Below are positions 20,875 through 31,930 of a stretch of DNA of 64,000 nt, in pieces. Position 1 is the first letter of the stretch, and every line of letters begins with the position of its first letter. The notes below the pieces were generated by a model. That model saw only the letters and a list, made by a program, of their open reading frames with translations. It was not told the DNA's origin and searched no databases. A program made the translations under genes and the position numbers. The DNA comes from Rotaria sp. Silwood1 (Eukaryota > Rotifera > Eurotatoria > Philodinida > Philodinidae). The stretch lies in contig CAJNOP010000400.1 in NCBI GenBank assembly GCA_905250075.1, positions 58,865 to 122,864 on the forward strand, written 5' to 3'.

Positions 20875-23347
20875 CTCAAATGAATAAAAAAAAAATATTT
20901 GTGTGAATCATTTTGAAATCATTCGATAGAAAAATTTTCTTGCTTCTTACAATCTCAATATTTATCCTGAGTCAGATATATATAACATTTTCTATGCTTC
21001 AGTTGTATAACATAAAATTTTATCTTTTCGAAACTAGCTTATCAACAGACATGATGAAGGTTAAGAAAAAAGAAAAAGACTAATCATTTATACTAACACC
21101 AAAAACATTTTATACATAATGGTGATTTGATTTTCAATTATTATTGTGGATATCTTTTGCTTTCTAATATATATTTATACATACACGTTAATCGAAATGT
21201 ATCTAATTCGATTGATGTAAGAAAAAGAATAACAAATTCTATTTAGTAACTATAGAAGTTTGTTCTTAAAAAATGCGTAATCCATCTCTTGATTTTCGTC
21301 TTTGTCAGTTTTAATCCGTAAATAATCATCTGTGAATAATGAATTGTATTTACTTTGATCAGGCACAAAAAATACACAAAGAATTTGAACAGCCATTGAG
21401 ATAAATTGATCAATAATGATGTATATATGTAAACGAAAAATCGAATAATATGATCTAATGTGTATTTATACCGTATATTAAAAATATAAGAAATAAAAAG
21501 TCAAAGACAGAACGCATACAATAAAAAAGAAAGAAAAATTTGTTATTTTACAATATGCAACAAGCTTCCCATCCATACTAACTATCACATTCATGATAGC
21601 CTGTACAACTTAATAGCCTTTTTCTTTGATAGAGGTTTAGTCATTCGTCTTCTTTATGTTTCTTCCAATACACATATCTTTACCTTTATTTTGTTCTCTA
21701 TATGATACATTTATATATTTTTCTCTTAATGCTTCTTGTGACAATCTTTTTATTTAAATTTCCTTTCTTTTCTTCAACGTCCTTCTCCTATGTAAACTCT
21801 ATCTGATGCTACTAGACTTTGTTTTTTTTTTTTTTGTGCATTTATTCTAATCGTCAATAAAGGTATAGCGAGTATAGTAGTTATTTACCTTGACAAAAAA
21901 AAAAGAATATTCTGGAAAATGATTATATTTCTCTAAAATACAATCATCTATCAATACAATAAACAATTGTGTTTTAAGTTGTATGATAATAACTATCTTG
22001 TGTCAAAAGAGAAATGGTAACTAATCATTTATTATAACAAACGATTAACATTCACATTATCTATGTAATAAAATATATATCATATGACAAATAATTCGTT
22101 TAATTTTTCGTGTCGTATTCTTTTTTTGATCTCAAGAGTGAGATTATATAAAATACAGAGCGAAGAAGGTGTGGCTGTTTTTTTTTTTTTTATCTTGCTC
22201 TTATATTTAACAGGAAGAAAAATAACGACGTATGCTAGTTATTTTTACCGCATGTGGTTTTTTTTTTTTTCTTCCATCGTCAAATAAATATTCTTCTGTA
22301 ATAAAATATAAATTAAGTCTTATGAAAATAATTAGATAGTTGTCTATTATTGTTTTATAATCTACTAAAAAAAAAAATAAGAGATAAAAAAAAAACTATA
22401 TTTCTCTTTGCCATTAAGATAGAGAACCATAATGCAATAGAGACACCTTGTTATTCTGTATTCTTTCTTTCGATTCTATGCTGCTGGTACTGATTGTTAC
22501 AGACAAAGTTATGACTCATTTCTTTTCTCTTATTCATTTTTACATGTGTATTAACTTGCACAATGATATGCAAATAATGTTTTTCTCGTACAACACTTGT
22601 CATCAGCATACCTTAGCCATCTTTTTATTATATATAATTATATAATTTATCAATAAAAAAAACAGTTTGTTGCCTTGTAATTCAAAAGCCACGCGAGAGT
22701 ATTAAAATTGAGGCAGATGTGTGTGTGTATGAGAATATCACTCATAGAAGTTGAAAAAAAAAACTTAAAAACAAAATGTTAGTTTTATTGGATAATAATG
22801 AATAAATTTCAATTATTATGGAGTGTACACTTTTGATACTTGCTCTATCTCTGCTGTAACAATCACAACCGAATAAAAATATGAATGAATAGATTTAAGA
22901 TAGTTTGCAGAAAGAATCTCATAAGTAATAAGCTGTAAAAAGAAACTAGATGATATTCGAGTGTTACTCAACTGTTGCTTTTCGAAAAGATTAATAGATT
23001 TCATCGGGAGAAAAAAAAACAAATAATCTGTGCTGCGATTGATGACAAAACGCGTTTGTCCAAAAAATTTTTACCTTTTATTGGAATTAACTCTTTTTCT
23101 GCCATCATGAATTCAATAATTCAAGTAGACTAAGTTCATGAAAATTTGCTTTTTTTGGATGTTATGAATAAATAAACGAAACGTCCTTGAGAAGATTGGG
23201 AAAAAAAACAAATAATGCCAGTTGATATGAATACCTTCATATTACCACTTGAAGGATTATTTACTCTGCTCTTTCTATTCTCGCTACCGTTGGGATAAAG
23301 AATGCCAACTATTATGTGTAGGTCGAGAAAGGAAAGAAAACATTCAT
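20875..23347. other. AT-rich intergenic, low complexity
   Basis: Rich in poly-A/poly-T runs and short AT repeats. Small frames at 22084-22287, 22448-22645 (plus), 22816-23022 and 23136-23354 (minus) have biased composition and no motif. No RNA gene recognised. Confidence 0.5.
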
Positions 23348-23355
23348 GCTGCACT

Positions 23356-23529
23356 CAGTGGCGTACGCAGAATTTTTTCAAGGGGGGGCCCCAACTTCGT
23401 AGGGGGGGCCGGCCATGGCACAAAAAATTTTTTATCACGTGAAAATATTTTCTCCTGTACCCCCCTCCAGGACTTTTTCGTCTCAAGGGGGGGCCCGGGC
23501 CCCCTCGGCCCCCCCTGCGCACGCCACTG
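23356..23529. mobile_element. hAT-type MITE, 174 bp
   Basis: Terminal inverted repeats CAGTGGCGTACGCAG (left) and, reversed, CAGTGGCGTGCGCAG (right) differ at one base. The element is flanked by a perfect 8-bp direct repeat GCTGCACT (23348-23355 and 23530-23537), the target-site size of hAT transposases. The inside has long G and C runs (GGGGGGGCC type), strikingly GC-rich against the AT-rich surroundings, and can itself fold. No coding capacity, so non-autonomous. Open frames running through it in both directions are by-products of its composition. Confidence 0.85.
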
Positions 23530-23537
23530 GCTGCACT

Positions 23538-24959
23538 TCATATCACATTTAAAAAAAGCAATATAATGAATTGTCATGTCGAAAACAAACTTGACGCCTA
23601 CTTTATTATTGCTCTCTTTCGATAAAAAAAAGAAAAATTAAATGAATAAATAATATATATTTTGTGTAATTGGTATTCTGTTTTTTTTTTTTTCAAAACA
23701 AACGATTTGGATTAATATTTGATGTGATAAGAAATAATTAGGAAATGATCAGTAAAATAATTAATCGATTGAAACAAGTTATCTATTAGTATTGTAAATC
23801 ATATTATGATATGAAATTAATTATATAAATATTGATACAACATCTTCTTTTTTAAACAGAACATTTTTGTTTTTTATAAGAAACTTTCCTAAATTGATTT
23901 ATTCATATCGAACAACAAGATTAGAAGTAAAAAATAAACGAACAAATGATATAATAAGCATAGACAAACATCATATCAATAGCCGTTTACATATAACCTT
24001 TTAAATAGACTTATTCTGATTTTAGTTATATGTTCTTAATTTAGTTTTCATTATAATAATTACATAAAATTAAGGCATAACATATTTGAAAACATCTATC
24101 ATCATTGGCATCTAATATTTAAAGAGAAAATTATATGGAATATTCATGACTAAATTTTAATAGATGTATAATGTCTTCTACTTTAGTTAGGGTTTCAAAG
24201 ATTTATTATCACAAATAAGAGTATGATTATTTAATTATACGAATGAATGATGGAAATTTAATGCTTTTCACTACATTTGATTTCAAATAAAATCGATTAT
24301 TTTATTATATTGAGATATAAATTAATAGAGTTTGAAATAAAAATAAAATATTTTGTATACAAAGATAAATTTATCAATAAATATATTTTGAAAAAATAGT
24401 ATGTTACTTTATCTGATATTGAATTATGAGAAATGACACAAGGAAATACATATAAGACTGAATAGTTATCGTATCATTTTTCTATTAAATAATAAAAATC
24501 TATTGAATATAGAAAGCAGAGTAATCATGTCAAAAGATGAGTACATTTTCTGAATATAAAATTCTTTCATGTAGACTTCTACAGTTTGATTTATAAAAAA
24601 AACTTACTTATTCGTAGAAAAATGATATATTTCATAGCAATAGTATGCATAAAAATAAAAAATTCGGATTCTTTTGTTTTCTTTTCAAACATCAAGGAGA
24701 ACATCTAAGACACTGATATGCGCCAAGATTTAAAGAAGATAGAATAATTTTGAGCTTCTTTTCAAGATAGACAATCAAATATGTTCACTTGTTAGAAAGC
24801 ATTACGTAAAAAGCAGGACTGAAATTCTTCTATGGGCGCGAAATTATGTTTTTTAAGAAGCTCGTCTCTCATTTTCAATGTCAGCACATATAGATAAAAT
24901 AAAAGATTTCTTCTTCCAGAAACTAAAGAGGTTCATAGAAAACAATAGTGTTTAATTCT
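23538..24959. other. AT-rich intergenic
   Basis: No gene, RNA or bounded repeat recognised. Confidence 0.5.
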
Positions 24960-25581
24960 AACGAAGGAACCACCCGAGGTGTCAAAAAGCTTTTGAGCTG
25001 AAATTTTGCCCACATGTAGGGGATACATAGACTAGAAAAAGTCTAAAAGGATATGGGCCCAAGTTGGGATTTAACTGAAATATTGACTATTTACCATAAT
25101 TTTCCTATAGTACCCTACTTGTCCGATAAAACCAAAGTTTTGAATTTAGGCCTGAAACTTTGTCCACATCAAGACTCCAATCAGACAAGCTCGCCTACAG
25201 AGTTTCAGAACTCTTGGATAGACTATCTCCGAGATATGAATCTGTCAAAATATCTATGTGAAACATTATATCCATAAAAAAGCGTCTTTATGCTAACATA
25301 CAAGTATCTCGGCGATAGTCTATCCCAGAGTTCTGAAACTTTGTAGACAAGCTTGTCTGATTGAGGCCTTGATGTGGACAAAGTTTCAGGCCTAAATTCA
25401 AAACTTTGATTTTATCGGACAAGTAGGATCCTATAGGAAAATTATGGTAAATAGTCTATATCTCAGTCAAATCCCAATTTGGGCCCATATCCTTTTAGGC
25501 TTTTTCTAGTCTATGTATCCCCTACTTGTGGGAAAAATTTCAGCTCAAAAGCTTTTTGACACGTCGGGTGGTTCCCTCGTA
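24960..25581. repeat. Long fold-back inverted repeat 1
   Basis: Left arm 24960-25237 and right arm 25304-25581 are inverted copies of each other, about 278 bp each, roughly 90% identical by eye, with a spacer of about 66 bp. Outer ends read AACGAAGGAACCACCCG on the left and, reversed, TTACGAGGGAACCACCCG on the right. Matching inner blocks include TTTTGAATTTAGGCCTGAAA and TAGGGGATACATAGACTAG. The plus-strand frame at 25053-25277 is inside the arm and is not taken as a gene. The structure fits a fold-back or MITE-like element. A transcript would form a near-perfect hairpin. I see no clear target duplication. Confidence 0.85.
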
Positions 25582-26565
25582 AGAAGCTATACTGATACAC
25601 AAAGATATCAAAAGAAAAAAACAAGTTGCTAAATTGTTATAGAATCGACTAAATTTTCGCCAATTGAAGAGGCATTTCTATGGATTAACTCAGATCTGTC
25701 CGACAGAAGGTTGTCGTTTTGTTTTCATGTTTGATAAAAACTAAATTGTCTTCAATAGTACATCGTTCTTTTTTATGTATTTTTTTGACTGCTTCTAATA
25801 ATAATGAAGATGGCAAATTTTTCTCACTGTTTAGAGTATGTTTCTCACTTTTGCACAAAATATGTATTGAATTTTAACAAATAGTCAAAAGAGATTTATA
25901 TGAATCCAATTGAAATGTTGACAATATTTCTTGTTCTAAATTGAAAAAAAACGAGTAAACATTATCAGAATTAATAATATAATATGCATAAAATTTCTTC
26001 TATTTTATGTATAACTTTCATGATTTTGAAAAAATTAAAACAACAAAATGACACAAACTTTTATTTAATAATAACAATATCTAATAGATTATAACATATT
26101 TAGATCATTTGATTTTCTTCAAATTAATGTAAATGAAAGTTAATTTTTTAGTATAAAAAAAAAAACAAAACATCCTTTGACACTCATAATCGCACATAGT
26201 TTGCAAAACAACTTTCATAAAGAACATGAAAATCAATGTGTTTTCAAGTCAACTTGTTAGACATGTCACTCTAAATTTAGATTTATTACATAAAATATTG
26301 TTGATATATATCTCTATTAATTATAAGTCATATGTTTTTTTTTTCTTCTTTCTTTTCTATACATTTTCTTACCTTTCATCAAATATGTAAAACGTTATTT
26401 TGTTAGGTTAGAAAATAATAATAAAAAACAAATAAATAAATAAAGGTAAATACTAATGAATATAGATGCTCAGTGACTATACTTCATATTGTTGAAAGAA
26501 AAAATTACGAATATATATATCTTTTTGATTTCGATTCAATCTCCTGTTTTAATGATAAAAATTAT
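25582..26565. other. AT-rich intergenic between fold-backs
   Basis: No gene or bounded element recognised. Confidence 0.5.
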
Positions 26566-27185
26566 GAAAATTTTTGTTTATTTATATTTCGAATAAATAG
26601 TCTTGAAATAATTCATGTCGAATATAAATAGTTTCAACATATTTGTGAGTATTTTTTTTTTATAAACTTATTTAATTTTTTTGAATAATAGATTAAAACA
26701 AGTGTTTTATTGTTTTATTCGAATTGTGAGTTTGAAAAGTATTTGTTTTAGATTCTATTTTATTGTTAAAAAAAAAATTCAATTTTTTTTTGCACTTAGT
26801 AGCAAAATCACATAAAAAACTGAAAAATTTCGTTTTTATTATGGTTCAGTTATAATGCGAACTATTCAGAATAAACATTATAAAACTACATCAAATTATG
26901 TAGATTTTAGAAATTTTATTTTTCTAAGCTAATACGGCCTCTGAGTATTGAAAAAGCTATCAAATGAGAATAAAATTTTCAATTTTCTTAATAATAATAA
27001 AAAAAACGTAAACAAGTATTTTTCAAGCTCACAAATTCGAATGAGATAAAACACTTACTTTAATGTATTGTTCAAGAAAACTAAATAAGTTTATAAAAAT
27101 ACTCACAAATATGTTGAAACTATTCATATTCGACATGAATTATTTCAAGACTATTTATTCGAAATATAAATAAATAAAATTTTTC
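26566..27185. repeat. Long fold-back inverted repeat 2
   Basis: Left arm about 26566-26790 and right arm about 26975-27185 are inverted copies. Shared blocks in inverted order include ATATTTCGAATAAATAGTCT, TGAAATAATTCATGTCGAAT and AACATATTTGTGAGTATTTT. Arms differ by small indels in T-runs. The roughly 185-bp centre is unrelated unique sequence. A second, independent family from fold-back 1 because the arm sequences do not match. No coding frame inside. Confidence 0.8.
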
Positions 27186-27869
27186 TATTCACTTTTTTTT
27201 TATACTATCATAAAGTTGAAAACAAATAATATATTATTGAAATTTTTAGAATTTCTGCAAAAGAAAAAAAGAAAGTTCATTAATTGTCAGTCATTCGACT
27301 TTTTCACAATAATCGAATCGAGATAAAATCTATATATTCGTGAATAAATGATCAAAATCTATAAGTCACATATAAATAAACAAGAAAAAAAAAAAAATTA
27401 AAACTCGAAAACTTTCCTTTCGTTGCATATATTAATCATTCTCTATATATGCAATGCTGCTACTCTTCACAATTGATACGCTTGATTACCTATTCTCCTA
27501 TTTCTACATCAGTTATTGATTTAAACATGTTTATGTAGCGACTTCAGATCGTATCGTGATGCGAATTGATTAAGAAAAAAAAAAAAGGTAAAGATCGTTA
27601 TCTTACCAGCATCTTTGTAATCAATTTTATCACATAGACTATCTAACTTTGTTGAATAAGTATGACTCTATTTAATTGATCAATATTCAAATAAGTTCTA
27701 GAAGTTACATTAGAATAATTACTTGTAGATTGCTTTTAAGATTTGAAGGAAGATATTGAAAAAATGTTATTTCAATGACTCTTGACAGATCTCAGAAACA
27801 AAAAAAAAATCTAATATTTCATTTCATGATCAAACTTTTTTTTTTGTTTTAACCATTTACAATTGTTCT
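27186..27869. other. AT-rich intergenic
   Basis: Poly-A/T runs; nothing recognised. Confidence 0.45.
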
Positions 27870-28800
27870 ATTTTTTGACATTAGCTCGTACAAACTTCTA
27901 GAGTCTTCTAATTTACAAGATGAAGTATTTGTAAAAGTGATATTATCACTTCTAGCCTTAATAGTTGAATCATTCAATTAAAGATAGTTTTCGACTTCTC
28001 GAAAAGCAAAAAAAGTTATCATTTCCGAATATAAATAAAAAATGTCGTCCATTTGAATCACATATTAAGTACATTGAGTATAGTTCATACATTTGATTTT
28101 GAATTTTTATTTTATTTGAACTATTCCTTATTTTTATAACCATCAAGCAAATAAATTATAGATGTGATCAAAATTATGCATTGACTAATCGTCAATATCA
28201 ATGCTGGAGTGACAATGTATCAAATCAATGCCTTTCATCACATGAAAAAAACAAAATTATCAATGATGCAATTGATGGTCATTAAACTGATATTTGTGTT
28301 CTAACATTCATTATATTTGTTACTAATATTGAAAAACTTTATGAAAGAATTAATTATGAGTTTTTCATTTGTTCTTCAACAATTGATTGATGGTATTCGA
28401 AAATATTTTAGAAAAATCAAATTCAAAGAAGAATTTCAATTTTTATATTGTACATAAACAAGCACTCATTTTAGTTTATGGATATTTTTATTTGTCGCCC
28501 AGATCATCATCACTTTGTAATCTATTTAGATAAATATATTTGATTTCTGCTCCAATGATTATACTCAAAGTATACACAATATTTTACGTTGGTTTATATT
28601 GAACATTAAAAATGTATCCTTATCACTTCTACTACATGACGCCTAATTATGACTGATTATTAAAACTATTGATATAAGAATACTTAAGTAAAAAAATGAA
28701 ATATTATAAACTCTTTGGAGCTACTATTTTCAAGCACTTAAGAAATGCAAAACAAGTATGGATTGTATACTTATCGACTTTGTTAGATACGAATACGAAC
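27870..28800. repeat. Duplicated 5' flank, block A (before GT copy 2)
   Basis: Aligns by eye with 34900-35580 upstream of GT copy 3. Shared landmarks in order: TCTAGAG/TTTAGAG, ATTTACAA, GATAG(T)TTCGACTTCTC, AAGCAAATA, TGTGATCAAAAT, CATTGCT/AATGCTG, and GAAGCTACT-like sequence before ATGAAAAACAA. The two glycosyltransferase copies were therefore duplicated together with several kilobases of upstream DNA, which has since diverged more than the coding region. Confidence 0.65.
28145..28285 (+). pseudogene. Short cysteine-containing coding relic in the duplicated flank
   Basis: A frame ending at TAA 28283-28285 encodes CDQNYALTNRQYQCWSDN, then NQCLSSHEKNKI, preceded by a hydrophobic stretch. The matching place in block B (from 35252) reads CDQNNVFTNLKYHC followed directly by an in-frame TAG and a local frameshift. 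Conservation of the reading frame between the blocks suggests an old exon of a secreted protein, now decayed in block B. No start codon and no family recognised. Confidence 0.35.
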
Positions 28801-29647
28801 GCCGTTCAATGATGACTTGGATTTTTTTCAAATAATAGCAAGTGATCATCTCTTAATGACATAGTTGATAATAGCAAAAATGCGATTCAATAAATTACAC
28901 TCTTCCTCGAAAGAGAATTAAATCTGTTTTTTTTTATTAATGATTTTAGATTTAGTCTGAATAGAAAATGGTTGAAAAAGATATTTGGAATTATCAGCAG
29001 CTATTTTTATAAAGTTTGTGTATTAAAGCTATTCAAATGAAAAAAATCAATATTTCGATTATAACAAATTAGTTGAAGCATATTTTCACATGTTTGATTA
29101 TGCATCCAATTAAAGATTTTATCAGAAATCATATCAATACATCAAACTATGTTCTCTCGTCACCATATATATATATATATGTATCCATACATCACTATAT
29201 TGCCTTCCGAAATACTGAAAATAGTTACTATCGTCTCGTTTTCTTCGACTTTTAGACTGTTCAGCATAATTGCAACAGCCATAACTAAGTGCAGGTATGA
29301 TTATCTAATTGACCATGAGTGCATTGATATTGACATGGCTATCGGTTTGTATTTTGGTGTGTATGTTCTTGAAAAGCTGTGAAAGTTGATGATTGCATAT
29401 GTCTTCTTTACATTCAGGCTAATTTAAACGTAAAAAGGTGTCCCTTATTAAAAGATGATCTTGAACCATTCATTTCGAAAAATTTTTGGTTCATGAACAT
29501 CGTATTATATCGATTGAAGGTTAATAAATTATTGAATTAATCATTGCACTACAGTACAATAGAAAAAATGATATTTAAAGTATTTTTGAAAATTTAGTTA
29601 AAGAGTTTTCATTGATTTCATTGTCTTTTCCATAAACAAACATATCT
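28801..29647. other. Intergenic, no gene recognised
   Basis: Includes an (AT)n microsatellite near 29164-29182. Overlapping plus frames at 29073-29255 and 29149-29382 lack any motif. Confidence 0.45.
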
Positions 29648-29670
29648 ATTTTTTCAGATTTTTCCAAATC
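29648..29670 (+). promoter_or_regulatory. Splice acceptor 13 nt before GT copy 2 ATG
   Basis: TATTTTTTCAG ends at 29657; ATTTTTCCAAATC follows and the ATG is at 29671. Same geometry as copies 1 and 3. Confidence 0.65.
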
Positions 29671-31337
29671 ATGTTGAAAATAATTAGAAAAACAAGATCC
29701 ATCTATCCAAAACTTCGTTCCCTACTACTTCTTACTCTCACAATTGTTATGATGTTTATGTGGCGAACTTTGATACGACAAGGACAAAATATGAAGCCAC
29801 CAATACCATATGTATTGAAGGTTGAAAAGAATCAAAATAATAAACAACACTACCGAGATGCTAGTAGTGTTCGCAACAATTTGATAGATACAACATTAGA
29901 AAAATCATCTCGATTAGAAATTATTAAACATACTTTGACTTTTACAGATTCAAAATTCATTCATCATAATAAAACATTAGAAACTACGATTGAATGTGTT
30001 GGTTCATTATATAANNNNNNNNNNNNNNNNNNNNNNNNNNNNNNNNNNNNNNNNNNNNNNNNNNNNNNNNNNNNNNNNNNNNNNNNNNNNNNNNNNNNNN
30101 NNNNNNNNNNNNNNCACTTTTTGATGGTCTTTATCCAGGATATGTTGCACTTATTCGTTTTCCTCCAAGACATCTGCAACCTTTTCGTATTCTTGCTCGA
30201 ATAAATGATTGTAATGGCTGTTGGAGTGAAGATATTTATAGTCGTTTTGGTGGTCTTGGACTTCTTAAACAAAGCATTCTAGATAAAATGTCAAAAGGAA
30301 ACTGGTTTATGTTTGAAGAACTTATTATGGGGAGTGGAACATTTTGTCAACGTTGTACACAACCTAATTTACAGTTACCTGGAGGTGTTGAACTAGATGC
30401 ATCAAGACTTTTTCGTGATAGAATGTATCAACAACATGGTGTTTTTTATCCAATTATTCGAAGAAAATCTTCCTCTGAAAGTCGAACTTCTCGTGATGTT
30501 CTTCAAGCATATATTATTGATAATAAACGTTTTCGAAGTAATGATCGAAAAGAAGTCGATGATGCCATGAATGAAATAAATAATTATACCAATTCATATC
30601 TGAATCAAACAACTAAATTGCAATGGCCATTAGTTCGTGTCTCCTATCTTTTCTATGATCAAATTATAGCGCAAAACGATAGTTCTATTCAAATCAATGC
30701 AACATCAACTGATTGTCGATCACCAAAAAATGAACTGATTGAAAATAATTTCATAGCTCAACTAAAACTTTTACGTCAAATAGATATTCATATAACTGGA
30801 CCAGGTACTGGACAAATGTATCAAACATTTTTATCAGATGGATCTGTAACTATTAATCTTGGAGGTATAAAACCACGAGGATTAGAAAATTCAACCGAAG
30901 CATATAGTTCATATCTTGAACAACATATGACAAGTGGTACACCATATATCAAAGGTCTTTATTATCCAATTAATGAACGACAAAAAGGTATTAAAAAAGA
31001 TGAAATTGTGAAATTAATTCGACAAGCATCACAACTAATTCTCGAAGGTTTTTCATTACCAGTGAATCCTCGAGATAATCTAGCACCTGATGGACAATTA
31101 TTTGTTGAAATGTGTGAAAAAGATAAAGAATTTTGCTCTTTAGTTACAAAAAGAACACCGGATAAGAATTTTAATTGTTTAGATATATGGGTAGAAGATT
31201 TTGTACATGAACATCGTCAATGGCAAATGGGAGGTTTCATTGATAACGGTCGAAATTATAGTTGTCCTTTTAATCATACATTATTACATGACTTAAGAAA
31301 AAAACATGGAATTCAACACAGGCAACTGGATCATTGA
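29671..31337 (+). CDS. GT61-like glycosyltransferase, copy 2 (interrupted by assembly gap)
   Basis: Second tandem copy. The N-terminus (MLKIIRKTRSIYPKL, then a hydrophobic span ending near residue 30) differs from the other copies in its cytosolic tail, but the lumenal domain is highly similar. Sequence is lost at 30015-30114 (N), covering the region around PWH.NIGHALFDG. Downstream coding resumes in a different frame relative to the start. The equivalent piece in copy 3 is 251 bp (36335-36585). Replacing 100 N by 251 bp restores one frame and gives 605 residues, matching 616 and 609 in copies 1 and 3. The gene is therefore probably intact. It keeps DIHITGPGTGQMYQTF and the GSVTINLGG strand. 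Poly(A) signal AATAAA at 31386-31391. Function as for copy 1. Confidence 0.7.
30015..30114. other. Assembly gap, 100 N
   Basis: Exactly 100 undetermined bases, the conventional filler for a gap of unknown size. The paralogue comparison predicts about 251 bp of true sequence here. Confidence 0.95.
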
Positions 31338-31930
31338 TAGAAAAAAAAGACTGTTGCATACGATTTCATTTGTTATTTGAAATAGAATAAAATTTTCTTC
31401 TATCAGTTTTAGTAAAACAATCCAAATAAAATGTTAAAAGAAGGGAAACAAATGCTGTTGATCATATCATTGAAATAAATAATCTCTGGCAAGTTTATTA
31501 TTGTTGTCAAAAAAAAACTATGATGAGTTCCATATGTATGAAAGTACAACTAAAACATCGAGTATGACAGCTTTCTAGAAAACCGTAGGAAAAAAGTCAT
31601 TTTCTTACAAAACATGAATTAGTTGTAGCCAGTCCCAACGTTTTATTAACATATCAACATGTATGATAATCATCAATATTTAAATGAAGAATTGGGTTTT
31701 GTATGCATTGGAATGGTTTCGAATATACAATGTAGTAACATAAAATAAGCTGAATAAATAGACTATTTGTATGCCATAGAAAGTGTTGATATCAAGTTTT
31801 GTAAAGTTTTGAGTTTCAATCAGAATAATATATCGACCGATGAGATCCGATGTTCTCATCATCATTATGTCTTTCATTTGATGCACTCATGTGTGTGTGT
31901 ATTTTTAAAGGTGTGCTTGATTACATTGAG
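31338..31930. repeat. Duplicated 3' flank of GT copy 2
   Basis: Collinear with 17254-17835 after copy 1, including the poly(A) signal context, GATCATATCATTGAA and the later GTGTGT segment. Copy 3's 3' flank shares only the first roughly 80 bp (AATAAAATAC, ATTTTAGTAAA). Confidence 0.6.

Noticed and set aside
23249..23577. Overlapping plus and minus frames with Gly/Pro-rich products
   Set aside because: They run through the hAT MITE; the composition is that of the element's G/C runs.
25053..25277. 74-codon frame
   Set aside because: Lies inside one arm of the fold-back repeat, with no protein-like motif.
29163..29185. Possible CRISPR-like or satellite array
   Set aside because: Only a simple AT microsatellite. 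No CRISPR array or long tandem satellite was seen anywhere in the window.
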